Of a DNA stretch of 64,000 bases, positions 34,735 to 43,206 are shown in pieces. The stretch is from Streptomyces liliifuscus. Lineage in GTDB: Bacteria; Actinomycetota; Actinomycetes; Streptomycetales; Streptomycetaceae. The position numbers were made by a program, and so were the translations under genes. Numbering within the stretch: position 1 is the stretch's first letter; every line of letters begins with the position of its first letter. The notes beneath the pieces were generated by a model. That model did not search any database. It was not told the origin of the DNA and saw nothing but the letters and a program-made list of their open reading frames with translations. The DNA is taken from the NCBI RefSeq assembly GCF_016598615.1, contig NZ_CP066831.1, positions 3,472,001 to 3,536,000 on the forward strand. Direction: 5' to 3'.

Positions 34735-34770
34735 AAAGGGGGCCCCTTCCTTTTGGGAGGGGCCCCCTTT
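34735..34770 (+). terminator. Terminator of conservon 2
   Basis: AAAGGGGGCCCCTTCC-TTTT-GGGAGGGGCCCCCTTT, a 16-bp near-perfect stem ending in TTT, 23 nt after the cvnD2 stop. Confidence 0.9.
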
Positions 34771-34792
34771 GTGTTCGGGCTCCAGGTACGTC

Positions 34793-34918
34793 TTCGGCTG
34801 CGGGTGCGTCGTGGTTGCTCGCGCAGGTCCCCGCGCCCCTTAAAAACACCGGTCTGCCCCTTGTCCTTGAGGGGCGCGGGGAACTGCGCGACCAGCCCCC
34901 ACCCACCCGCAGCCGACA
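34793..34918. repeat. Dispersed repeat, inverted pair D
   Basis: Forward copy 34793-34846 (CGGCTGCGGGTGCGTCGTGG to GCGCCCCTTAAAAA) and reverse copy 34867-34918 (TTGAGGGGCGCGGGGAACTG to CCCGCAGCCG). Together they can form a stem of about 50 bp with a 20-nt loop. It lies between the conservon 2 terminator and the accE terminator. Confidence 0.75.
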
Positions 34919-34925
34919 CACACGC

Positions 34926-34960
34926 GAAAGGGCCCCCTCCGGCGTGGAGGGGGCCCTTTC
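34926..34960. terminator. Terminator of accE (minus strand)
   Basis: A perfect 15-bp stem, GAAAGGGCCCCCTCC with its complement, and a 5-nt loop, 8 nt past the accE stop codon. No long T-tract. Confidence 0.8.
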
Positions 34961-34968
34961 ACAAAGAC

Positions 34969-35160
34969 TCAGTGCCAGCTGTGCGGAGCGCGGAAGCCGG
35001 GCTCTCGTTCCAGGCGGCGCCAGCCTGCCTTCGCTCGGCCTCGGTGGGTCGGGGCCGCGGCCGGGGCGGAGGCGGCGCGGGCCAGGAGGATGGCCGTGAT
35101 GGCGGCGACTTCCTCGGGCTCGGCGTGGCCCTTCTCGACGCGAATATCAGGGATGTCCAT
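34969..35160 (-). CDS. accE: Acyl-CoA carboxylase epsilon subunit, 63 aa
   Basis: AccE stabilises and activates the acyl-CoA carboxylase made of biotinylated alpha and beta subunits. The short protein has IRVEKGHAEPEEVAAITAIL at the N-terminus, an Ala-rich helix, and a basic, Trp-containing end (AGWRRLEREPGFRAPHSWH) typical of Streptomyces epsilon subunits. It starts 60 nt after the accB stop and is in the same operon. Confidence 0.9.
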   Translation of the reverse strand: MDIPDIRVEKGHAEPEEVAAITAILLARAASAPAAAPTHRGRAKAGWRRLEREPGFRAPHSWH

Positions 35161-35220
35161 GTGTGTGAGTCTCCGTGAGAGAGGGGTCCGCGGGGTTGCC
35201 GCGATGGGTCCGTCGAGTTA

Positions 35221-36813
35221 CTACTGCGGCGGGTTTCCGTGCTTGCGGGAGGGCAGGTCCGCGTGCTTCGTGCGGAGCATCGCCAGGGAGCGGATCAGGA
35301 CCTCTCGGGTCTCGGCGGGGTCGATGACGTCGTCGACCAGACCGCGTTCGGCCGCGTAGTAGGGGTGCATCAGCTCGGACTTGTACTCCTTGACCATGCG
35401 GACGCGCATCGCCTCGGGGTCCTCGGCGTCGGCGATCTGCCGGCGGAAGATGACGTTCGCGGCGCCCTCGGCGCCCATCACGGCGATCTCGTTGGTGGGC
35501 CACGCGTAGGTGAGGTCCGCGCCGATGGACTGGCTGTCCATGACGATGTACGCGCCGCCGTAGGCCTTGCGCAGGATCAGTGAGATCCGCGGCACGGTCG
35601 CGTTGCAGTAGGCGTAGAGGAGCTTCGCGCCGTGGCGGATGATGCCGCCGTGTTCCTGATCGACACCCGGAAGGAAGCCCGGAACATCCAGCAGAGTGAC
35701 GATCGGGATGTTAAAAGCGTCGCACATCTGGACGAAACGCGCAGCTTTCTCCGACGCCTCGATGTCCAGCACCCCGGCCAGGCTCTGCGGCTGGTTGGCG
35801 ACGATGCCCACCACCTGGCCGTCGAGACGGGCCAGCGCGCAGATGATGTTGCGGGCCCAGCGCTCGTGGATCTCCAGGTAGTCGCCGTCGTCGACGAGCT
35901 CCTCGATGACCTTGGTCATGTCGTACGGACGGTTGCCGTCCGCCGGGACCAGGTCCAGCAGCACGTCCGAGCGGCGGTCGGCCTCGTCCTCGGAGTGGGT
36001 CACCGGGGGGTTCTCGCGGTTGTTCTGCGGGAGCATCGACAGGAGGTAGCGGACCTCCGCGATGCACGTCTCCTCGTCGTCGTACGCGAAGTGCGCCACC
36101 CCGGACGTCTCGGCGTGCACGTCCGCGCCGCCCAGGCCGTTCTGGGTGATCTCCTCGCCGGTGACCGCCTTGACGACGTCGGGGCCCGTGATGAACATCT
36201 GCGAGGTCTCGCGGACCATGAACACGAAGTCCGTCAGGGCCGGGCTGTAGGCCGCGCCGCCCGCGCACGGGCCGAGCATCACGGAGATCTGCGGGATCAC
36301 GCCGGAGGCGCGGGTGTTGCGCTGGAAGATGCCGCCGTACCCGGCGAGCGCGCTGACGCCCTCCTGGATCCGGGCGCCCGCACCGTCGTTCAGCGAGACC
36401 AGCGGGGCACCGGCCGCGATGGCCATGTCCATGATCTTGTGGATCTTCGTGGCGTGGGCCTCGCCCAGGGCGCCGCCGAAGATCCGGAAGTCGTGCGCGT
36501 ACACGAAGACCGTGCGGCCCTCCACCGTGCCCCAGCCGGTGATCACACCGTCCGTGTACGGCTTCTTGGTCTCCAGGCCGAACCCGGTCGCCCGGTGCCG
36601 GCGCAACTGCTCGACCTCGTTGAACGAGCCGGTGTCCAGCAGAAGCTCGATCCGCTCCCGGGAGGTCAGCTTGCCCTTGGCGTGCTGCGCCGCGGTCGCC
36701 TTGTCACTGGGTCCGCGAAGAGCCTCCGCACGGATCGCGTGCAGTTCGGCCACGCGCCCGCGGGCGTCGGTCGGTTCGCCTGCCGAGGATCCGGTCTCGT
36801 CCAAAACGGTCAT
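35221..36813 (-). CDS. accB: Acyl-CoA carboxylase beta (carboxyltransferase) subunit, 530 aa
   Basis: The beta subunit transfers CO2 from biotin to acetyl- or propionyl-CoA, making malonyl- or methylmalonyl-CoA for lipids and polyketides. The motifs LNDGAGARIQEGVSAL, MLGPCAGGAAYSPALTDF and LILRKAYGGAYIVMDS are typical. Ile at about residue 423 (GGAYI) matches the AccB-type Ile reported to permit acetyl-CoA, in place of the Asp of PccB. The ATG at 36813 follows TAAGGT by 6 nt, a leaderless layout. Confidence 0.95.
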   Translation of the reverse strand: MTVLDETGSSAGEPTDARGRVAELHAIRAEALRGPSDKATAAQHAKGKLTSRERIELLLDTGSFNEVEQLRRHRATGFGLETKKPYTDGVITGWGTVEGRTVFVYAHDFRIFGGALGEAHATKIHKIMDMAIAAGAPLVSLNDGAGARIQEGVSALAGYGGIFQRNTRASGVIPQISVMLGPCAGGAAYSPALTDFVFMVRETSQMFITGPDVVKAVTGEEITQNGLGGADVHAETSGVAHFAYDDEETCIAEVRYLLSMLPQNNRENPPVTHSEDEADRRSDVLLDLVPADGNRPYDMTKVIEELVDDGDYLEIHERWARNIICALARLDGQVVGIVANQPQSLAGVLDIEASEKAARFVQMCDAFNIPIVTLLDVPGFLPGVDQEHGGIIRHGAKLLYAYCNATVPRISLILRKAYGGAYIVMDSQSIGADLTYAWPTNEIAVMGAEGAANVIFRRQIADAEDPEAMRVRMVKEYKSELMHPYYAAERGLVDDVIDPAETREVLIRSLAMLRTKHADLPSRKHGNPPQ

Positions 36814-36819
36814 GTAGCG

Positions 36820-36825
36820 ACCTTA
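36820..36825 (-). promoter_or_regulatory. Leaderless-type -10 box for accB
   Basis: TAAGGT on the minus strand, 6 nt before the ATG at 36813. No Shine-Dalgarno is present. Further upstream, CGGGCC/GGCCCG arms occur at about 36847-36878. Confidence 0.5.
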
Positions 36826-36967
36826 CGAAGCCCACCAAGGAAAGCGGGCCGTCGACTCCGTACAGTCTCCGGCCCGTTTTACTGGTACCCCTGAACAGAA
36901 CCATGACCGCATGCAGGCGATCCGACTGCTCAGAGGGCGTGTGGCTTGTAGGGGTCACACAAAGCCG

Positions 36968-39295
36968 TCAGCTGAGAGCCACCTCACATTCATGCGTGGC
37001 GCATGCCATCCCCGGAGTGACACGCACCCTCAGACGGCGCCCGGTGGCGAGCACCTCGACCCCGGGACCGGCGCGCACGACCCGGCGTACGGGACAGTCC
37101 CAGACGATCTCCAGGGCCTCTCCGGTGCGCGACGGTTCGCTGACGGAGAGGGTAGCGGTGCGGCCGCGGCGGCGTACGAGCACGCTCGCGGGGGCCGAGG
37201 CGGTGAGCTGGCCCGCCCTGCCCGCCCGCCAGAAGTTGGCGGCGGTCAGGCCCAGGGAGGGCACGGTCACGGCCTGGCGGCCGGAGTCGTTGGCAAGGAC
37301 CGACAGCCGGCCGGGGTCGGCCGCGCGGGCTGCGACCATGCGGCGCGAGGCGCCGGGCAGGACGGCGTACGCGTACGTGGCGTCCACCGGGTCCGTGCCG
37401 TGGTCGAGCCAGAGGGTCTGCCAGCGGCGGGTGCGGCGTTCGGTGGTGCTGGTGGTGTTGATGTCGGACCAGGCGCCGGTGCGGTCCTCGCGCAGGGTGC
37501 GCAGGGCGGACCGGTCCAGGACCACCCAGCCGCCGTGGCCTTCGAGGTGCGCCCACCCGGGACCCCGTACGAGGGTCTGCGTGCCGCCCTCCCCCAGGTT
37601 GCGGTTGTCGACGACCGTCTCGACCGGGACGCCGTCGGTGGCCGTGATGCCCGCGCCCAGGCAGACGATCGAGTCCGCGAGACAGAACCAGGACTTGCGG
37701 GCCTCCAGAGTCGACCCGAGGCCCAAGAGGTGTTGTCCGACGGCCGCGAACTCCCCGTCGGTCACCCCGCCGACCCAGCGCACGGCGGGCTTGGGCTCGC
37801 CCCACTCCCCGCCGGCCTTGTCGGCGAGCCGCTTGGTGGACACGGTCGTGCCGGGGAGCCGGTACCAGTCGACGGTCGGCCAGTACCAGTCCGTGTACTG
37901 ATCGGGCGGGACGCCGAGGCTGTCGGCCCACCAATAGAGCATTCCGGCGCCCGTGTGCCAGCCGCGCGGGTTCTCGCCGTTGCCGCACTCGTAGTACGCG
38001 ATCCGGTCGCTCGCCATGGCGATGTTCGCGGTGAAACCGGGGCGGCGGTGGACGGCCCGGTCCATGGCGGCGAAGAGGCGGTGGCCGACCGGTTCGGGCG
38101 CGGCCTCGACCGCCGAGCCGGCGACCGCGTGCAGCCGGGCCAGGTCGCCGACGCCGAACTGGGGTGCCGTCAGGAGGGGTGTGACGGTGTCCCGTTCGAT
38201 CCAGCCCTTGACGCTCGCGTGCCAGCGCTCGCGCTCCGCCGCGCTCGCGCCCTGGGCGAGGAGCGCGATCGCGGCGATCAGCGCCTGTCCGTGGAAGTGG
38301 TCGCTGCGCATGATGTGGCGGTCGTCGCTCCTGAGGTAACCGCGGCTGATGGCACGCCCGTTGACGCTGTCCATCATCAGCCCGTCGTGGATCAGGGGCG
38401 CGTAGGCACCCTCCACGCTGTCGAGGACGATCTGTCTCTTGGCGTCGGTCACCTCCCACGTCGAACCGGCCAGCAGCGCGAAGAGACGGCCGAGTCCGTC
38501 GAGCAGGACCTGCCCGTACGTTCCCGAGTAGGCGACCCAGGTGTGCTGGACGAACGACCCGTCGGCGTACAGCCCGTCCCCCTTCGTGACGTACGGGAAG
38601 ACCGGGGAGAGCGCGTCCCGGGCGAGCGCGGTCTTCTCGGGGGCGCGGCCGAGGATGCCGCGCAGGGCGACGGAGCGGCACAGGTCGACGCGGTTGGCGC
38701 CGGTCGAGGTGCCCGAGTAGTCGCGGAGCATCGAGTCGGGGATGAAGTGGTCGACGGCGGCGCAGGCGGCGGCGACCTGGGCGGCGGAGAGTTCGCTGTG
38801 GAGGGCGGCCACGATGTCCATGAGCAGGCGGGGGCTGCCGATCTGCCACTCCCACCAGTTGCCGTAGCGGGTGGTGGAGGGGTTGTAGACGGTGGCGGAG
38901 AGGTGGTCGAGGCCGCGGAGGATGTCCGTGCGCAGGCCCGCGTCGCCGGTGGAGCCGGTGCCCTCCTGGACGTACGCCTGAGTCATCGTCCACAGCCGGC
39001 TGTAGCTCTGGGTGATGCCGGTCGGCGGGTCGTAGGGGTGGCCGGGCCAGAGCGAGGTGGCGGTGGGAGCCATCGTCTGCCGGAAGCCGCGGGCCAGTTC
39101 GCCGGTCTCGGCGAGGCGGGCGGCGTACGGCTCGGTGGCCGGGTCGTAGCCGGCGCCGAGGGCGATCTCCAGCCAGCGAAGGCGGAGGGTGTCGTACTCG
39201 TCGTCGCGGGCCGCGTGGGCGGACGTGGTGGGCATGAGCGCCGGGCTCGCCGTGAGCGCCGCTGCCAGAAGGAACGTACGGCGGGTGGGGGTCAT
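36968..39295 (-). CDS. Secreted polysaccharide lyase family 8 protein, 775 aa
   Basis: PL8 enzymes cleave hyaluronate, chondroitin or xanthan by beta-elimination. The N-terminus has a Tat signal (PTRRTFLLAAALTAS, cleavage near AHA-A). Typical features are YGNWWEWQIGSPR (aromatic patch and catalytic Asn), FVQHTWVAYSGTYGQV (catalytic His and Tyr), NGRAISRG, and the C-terminal beta domains with VLPGASRRMVAARA. Length and order fit bacterial PL8. I chose ATG at 39295, which gives a normal signal peptide. It is a single gene; the substrate cannot be told from sequence. Confidence 0.9.
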   Translation of the reverse strand: MTPTRRTFLLAAALTASPALMPTTSAHAARDDEYDTLRLRWLEIALGAGYDPATEPYAARLAETGELARGFRQTMAPTATSLWPGHPYDPPTGITQSYSRLWTMTQAYVQEGTGSTGDAGLRTDILRGLDHLSATVYNPSTTRYGNWWEWQIGSPRLLMDIVAALHSELSAAQVAAACAAVDHFIPDSMLRDYSGTSTGANRVDLCRSVALRGILGRAPEKTALARDALSPVFPYVTKGDGLYADGSFVQHTWVAYSGTYGQVLLDGLGRLFALLAGSTWEVTDAKRQIVLDSVEGAYAPLIHDGLMMDSVNGRAISRGYLRSDDRHIMRSDHFHGQALIAAIALLAQGASAAERERWHASVKGWIERDTVTPLLTAPQFGVGDLARLHAVAGSAVEAAPEPVGHRLFAAMDRAVHRRPGFTANIAMASDRIAYYECGNGENPRGWHTGAGMLYWWADSLGVPPDQYTDWYWPTVDWYRLPGTTVSTKRLADKAGGEWGEPKPAVRWVGGVTDGEFAAVGQHLLGLGSTLEARKSWFCLADSIVCLGAGITATDGVPVETVVDNRNLGEGGTQTLVRGPGWAHLEGHGGWVVLDRSALRTLREDRTGAWSDINTTSTTERRTRRWQTLWLDHGTDPVDATYAYAVLPGASRRMVAARAADPGRLSVLANDSGRQAVTVPSLGLTAANFWRAGRAGQLTASAPASVLVRRRGRTATLSVSEPSRTGEALEIVWDCPVRRVVRAGPGVEVLATGRRLRVRVTPGMACATHECEVALS

Positions 39296-39407
39296 GCCAG
39301 GCGATGGTGCCCGAGGTGTCCGTGTGCTCACCAGAGGGGCAACGGGTGATCTTAGGACTGAACCAATGGCAACCGGGTGTAATCGACGCAACACGCCCTG
39401 CGTTCTG

Positions 39408-39436
39408 TTGAAACCCGTAAGGAATAGGTCTATGGT
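39408..39436 (+). promoter_or_regulatory. Promoter of the YceI gene
   Basis: TTGAAA (39408-39413), a 17-nt spacer and TATGGT (39431-39436), about 65 nt before the ATG. Confidence 0.6.
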
Positions 39437-39500
39437 CGATGTCGTTGAACGTTAAACAGCTTCGGCGCAAGGCCGGGCTCGTCCCCTCAAGGAGTTAGTC

Positions 39501-40112
39501 ATGGGCCTCTTCGGCAGCAAGGACAAGACCGACACCCTCACCACGGCGCCCGCCGCCGTGAACCCCGACCTTGCCGCCCTCACCGGCGACTACACGATCG
39601 ACCCGTCGCACTCGACGATCGGCTTCGTCGCGCGTCACGCCATGGTGACGAACGTCAAGGGCGGCTTCCTGGACTTCTCCGGCAGCCTGCACCTGGACGG
39701 CGCCGACCCGTCGCAGTCGACTGCTTCCCTCGACGTCACCATGGAGAGCATCAACACCGGCTCCGCCGACCGTGACGGTCACCTGAAGAGCGCGGACTTC
39801 TTCAAGACGGACGAGTTCCCGACGATGACGTTCCGCTCCACCAAGGCGGAGGCCCTCGGTGGCGACGACTACCGCATCACCGGTGACCTGACGATCCTCG
39901 GCACCACCCAGCAGCTCGCCATCGACCTGGAGTTCAACGGCTCCGCGAAGGACCCGTTCGGCAACGAGCGCGTCGGTTTCGAGGGCAAGGCGGAGATCCT
40001 GCGCTCCGAGTGGGGCCTCACCTGGAACGCGGCGCTCGAGACCGGTGGCGTGCTCGTCTCCGACAAGATCAAGCTGAACTTCGACATCTCGGCGATCAAG
40101 AACGCCGACTGA
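39501..40112 (+). CDS. YceI-family lipid-binding protein, 203 aa
   Basis: YceI proteins form a lipocalin-like barrel that binds polyisoprenoid or similar amphiphiles. The motifs YTIDPSHSTIGFVARHAMVTNVKG, SADRDGHLKSADFF and EFPTMTFRSTKAEAL are clear, with GDLTILGTTQQLAIDLEF and the terminal KLNFDISA. There is no signal peptide, so this copy is likely cytosolic. The ATG follows AAGGAGTTAGTC. It appears monocistronic. Confidence 0.93.
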   Translation: MGLFGSKDKTDTLTTAPAAVNPDLAALTGDYTIDPSHSTIGFVARHAMVTNVKGGFLDFSGSLHLDGADPSQSTASLDVTMESINTGSADRDGHLKSADFFKTDEFPTMTFRSTKAEALGGDDYRITGDLTILGTTQQLAIDLEFNGSAKDPFGNERVGFEGKAEILRSEWGLTWNAALETGGVLVSDKIKLNFDISAIKNAD

Positions 40113-40375
40113 TCGGGTCCGCGGTTCTGTTTCACAACTGATCGACCCCCGCATTGTCCTCCGAGCGCGCCCGTCGTCCGGCTCCCGTGGATCCCTGGAT
40201 CCCCTGGGAGCGGGAGGCGGGCGCTCAGGTGTGTCGGGGGCGTGTCGGGGCCCGATCCGGGCGCGTCGGGGGTTCCGGTGCATCGCCCCCGGGTCGTACG
40301 TTCTTCTTCGGCCGGACGGAAGGCGATCAGCCGGTCGCAGGACCACGGATCGTCACGGGACCGAGGAAGGGCCGC

Positions 40376-41296
<921 letters not shown>

Positions 41297-41333
41297 GGTC
41301 CGTCGGCACTCGGTCCCAGGGCCTGTCGGCACG

Positions 41334-41978
41334 TCACCGCGCCCGGCGGCCCGACTCCAGACCGGTGATCGCCTTCTCCAGGCGGGCCGCCCTGACCTCC
41401 GGGGTCCTCGCCTTCAACAGTCCCAGGACGACCAGGTACTGGTCCGTCCTGCCGAGCCCCTCGAAGAAGGCCTTCGCGCGCGGGCTGCGGTCCAGGGCGG
41501 CGGCGAGGTCGTCCGGGACCGTGGTGTTCCGCTGGGACTCGTACGCCGCCTCCCAGCGGCCGTCCGCCTTGGCCGCCGCGACCTCCGCGAGCCCCGGGGG
41601 CCGCATCCGGCCGGCCGCGGTGAGGGCCTCGACCTTGCGCACGTTGACCATCGACCAGAGGCTGCCGGACCTGCGCGGGGTGTACTTCTGCAGGTAGTAC
41701 GAGTCGTCTAGGCCCCGCCGCTGACCGTCGATCCAGCCGTGGCAGAGGGCCACGTCGAGGGCCTCCGTGATGGTGACCGACGGCAGGCCGGACCCCTTCT
41801 TGGCGATCTTCAGCCAGACGCCGGCGCGGAGCCCGGGATTGGCGGACATCCAGGCGTCGAGGTCCGCCACGTCCGTGAAGGTCCTGATCTCCACGCCGCC
41901 GAGGGTGCCGGGGGCATCGGGAGTGCCGGAGGGCCGGGAGGTCCCGGAGCCCTTGGAACTGTTGGAGGTCTCGTCCAT
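41334..41978 (-). CDS. YdeI/OmpD-associated family protein, 214 aa
   Basis: This family carries LDAWMSANPGLRAGVWLKIAKK, TITEALDVALCHGWIDGQRRGLDDSYYLQKYTPRR and a C-terminal domain with LDRSPRAKAFFEGLGRTDQYLVVL. Bacterial members are linked with bacteriocin or stress resistance, but the mechanism is unclear. The ATG at 41978 is preceded by TACTGT at 6 nt with no Shine-Dalgarno (leaderless). It diverges from the gene at 42090; the shared gap has an inverted repeat and a tandem repeat. The Ser/Pro/Gly-rich first 28 residues are likely disordered. Confidence 0.88.
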   Translation of the reverse strand: MDETSNSSKGSGTSRPSGTPDAPGTLGGVEIRTFTDVADLDAWMSANPGLRAGVWLKIAKKGSGLPSVTITEALDVALCHGWIDGQRRGLDDSYYLQKYTPRRSGSLWSMVNVRKVEALTAAGRMRPPGLAEVAAAKADGRWEAAYESQRNTTVPDDLAAALDRSPRAKAFFEGLGRTDQYLVVLGLLKARTPEVRAARLEKAITGLESGRRAR

Positions 41979-41984
41979 GGGGAG

Positions 41985-42019
41985 ACAGTAGGACGGGACT
42001 AGGACAGTTTCCGTCCTAC
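41985..42019 (-). promoter_or_regulatory. ydeI-type promoter with operator-like inverted repeat
   Basis: TACTGT (41990-41985, minus strand) is 6 nt before the ATG. Perfect 9-bp arms GTAGGACGG (41988-41996) and CCGTCCTAC (42011-42019) overlap this -10 box, so a bound protein would repress the gene. Confidence 0.5.
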
Positions 42020-42026
42020 AAGGGCC

Positions 42027-42078
42027 GGTCGGCCGTACGGGACTCCGACGCCGGTTGGCCGTACGGGACTCTGACGCT
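42027..42078 (+). repeat. Two direct 26-bp repeats at the promoter of the 42090 gene
   Basis: GGTCGGCCGTACGGGACTCC... (42027-42052) and the second copy 42053-42078 differ at only three bases. The second copy supplies TTGGCC (42055-42060) as a -35-like box, 17 nt before TACTGT (42078-42083); TACTGT ends 6 nt before the GTG at 42090. Tandem activator or repressor sites are possible. Confidence 0.55.
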
Positions 42079-42089
42079 ACTGTGCGCCG

Positions 42090-42632
42090 GTGTCCGCGTT
42101 CATACAGCAACTCCCCGCCCTGATAGGCGTGATAGTCGGCGCCCTCGGCTCGTATCTGGCGATCGTGCGCGGGGACAAGGTCCGGTTCCGGCGCGAGCGG
42201 ACGGCTCGCTGGGAGGAACGGCGCCTCACCGTGTACTCCGACTACGCCCGCGTCCTGAAGAAGAGCGTCACCCTGACCTACCGGGTCTCCTCCCACCTCG
42301 GCAACGATCCGCACCCGCATCCCCTCTCCCCCGAGGAGGCCGCGCCCCAGCTGGCCTCGGCCCTCGAAGCCCGCGATCCGGTCGGCGAGGCGCTCCTGAT
42401 GCTCGGCTCGCCGGACGTGGTGGAACGGGCGCGCGAGTGGGTCGTCCTGGTCATCGAGATGGAACGCTTCCTGGACACCCGCACCCATGACCCCGAGGCC
42501 TGGTCGGCCCTGCTGGCCCGCCAACGGGCGGCCCGGGAGCGGTACTACTCCGCGGTGCGCGACGATCTGGCCCTTCCGCCGGGGCACTCGGGGCGTTGGA
42601 TCTTCGACGAGCCGGTTTCGGCGGGGTCGTGA
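42090..42632 (+). CDS. Membrane-anchored hypothetical protein, 180 aa
   Basis: A short N-terminal membrane segment (LPALIGVIVGALGSYLAIV, about residues 9-27) is followed by basic residues and a long helical domain (RWEERRLTVYSDYARVLKKSV, then VVERAREWVVLVIEMERFL and RQRAARERYYSAVRDDLAL). It looks like an N-anchored cytosolic coiled-coil-like protein. The family is common in Streptomyces but has no known role. GTG at 42090 is leaderless by layout (TACTGT-N6-GTG). Confidence 0.78.
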   Translation: MSAFIQQLPALIGVIVGALGSYLAIVRGDKVRFRRERTARWEERRLTVYSDYARVLKKSVTLTYRVSSHLGNDPHPHPLSPEEAAPQLASALEARDPVGEALLMLGSPDVVERAREWVVLVIEMERFLDTRTHDPEAWSALLARQRAARERYYSAVRDDLALPPGHSGRWIFDEPVSAGS

Positions 42633-42641
42633 GGAGGGCAC

Positions 42642-42986
42642 ATGGACGAGCACGGTCATGATCCGCACATCCACGTCGAGGCGAAGGTCGCCCGGGGTGA
42701 CGCCGCTGTCCGCAATGTGCTGGCGTCCACGTTCGGTCTGGTCGGTGACCTGCCGAGTGTCGTCGACACGGGGTGCGGACTACGAGTGCCGTACGCGATG
42801 ACCTCGCCTCGTCCGGACAGCGTCACCTGCCTCGCCTGCCGTGAGCACGCGCGGCGCGAGCATCTGCGGCTCGCGGAGATGGTCGAACGCCTGGGACTCA
42901 TGCCCGGATCGGCCATCAGCGGCGCTGAGGCGAAGCAGGCGGCGGACCGGCATCGCGACCTCGCGGAGCGGTTCTCCGGCAATTGA
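42642..42986 (+). CDS. Small His/Cys-containing hypothetical protein, 114 aa
   Basis: Its N-terminus is His-rich (MDEHGHDPHIHVEAKV). The middle holds TGCGLRVPYAMTS and VTCLACREHARREHL, a CxxC plus His cluster that could bind metal. The C-terminus is helical. It starts 10 nt after the previous stop, with GAGGAGGGCAC as ribosome-binding site, so it is in the same operon as the gene at 42090. The function is unknown. Confidence 0.75.
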   Translation: MDEHGHDPHIHVEAKVARGDAAVRNVLASTFGLVGDLPSVVDTGCGLRVPYAMTSPRPDSVTCLACREHARREHLRLAEMVERLGLMPGSAISGAEAKQAADRHRDLAERFSGN

Positions 42987-43011
42987 GTGGACCGGGGAAG
43001 CCGGGCGTCGC

Positions 43012-43092
43012 TAGCCTGCCCCCATGTCCAGCCCCGAGGCGTCAAGACTCCGGCCACCGGCTCTCCGGTGGCTGCTCGGGATGTCCGGCTGA
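43012..43092 (+). promoter_or_regulatory. Leaderless promoter and 22-codon leader ORF before the MFS gene
   Basis: TAGCCT (43012-43017) lies 6 nt before an ATG at 43024. The short ORF (MSSPEASRLRPPALRWLLGM..., 22 codons) stops at 43092. Inside it, GCCACCGG-CTCT-CCGGTGGC (43053-43072) is a perfect hairpin. The exporter ATG follows 114 nt later. This fits a translational or transcriptional attenuator sensing ribosome stalling. Confidence 0.45.
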
Positions 43093-43206
43093 AGCGTCGC
43101 GGTCAAGCGCGTACACGCTCCTGCCGTTGTCACTGTCATCACCGTGCCCGTCACCGGAACGCCGTGCAGCCTGTCATGTTCGTTTTCGGGTGTGCGGAGT
43201 TCTGTC

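Noticed and set aside
36911-39349. 812-codon plus-strand frame over the PL8 gene
   Set aside because: Antisense shadow; the minus strand has the signal peptide and catalytic motifs.
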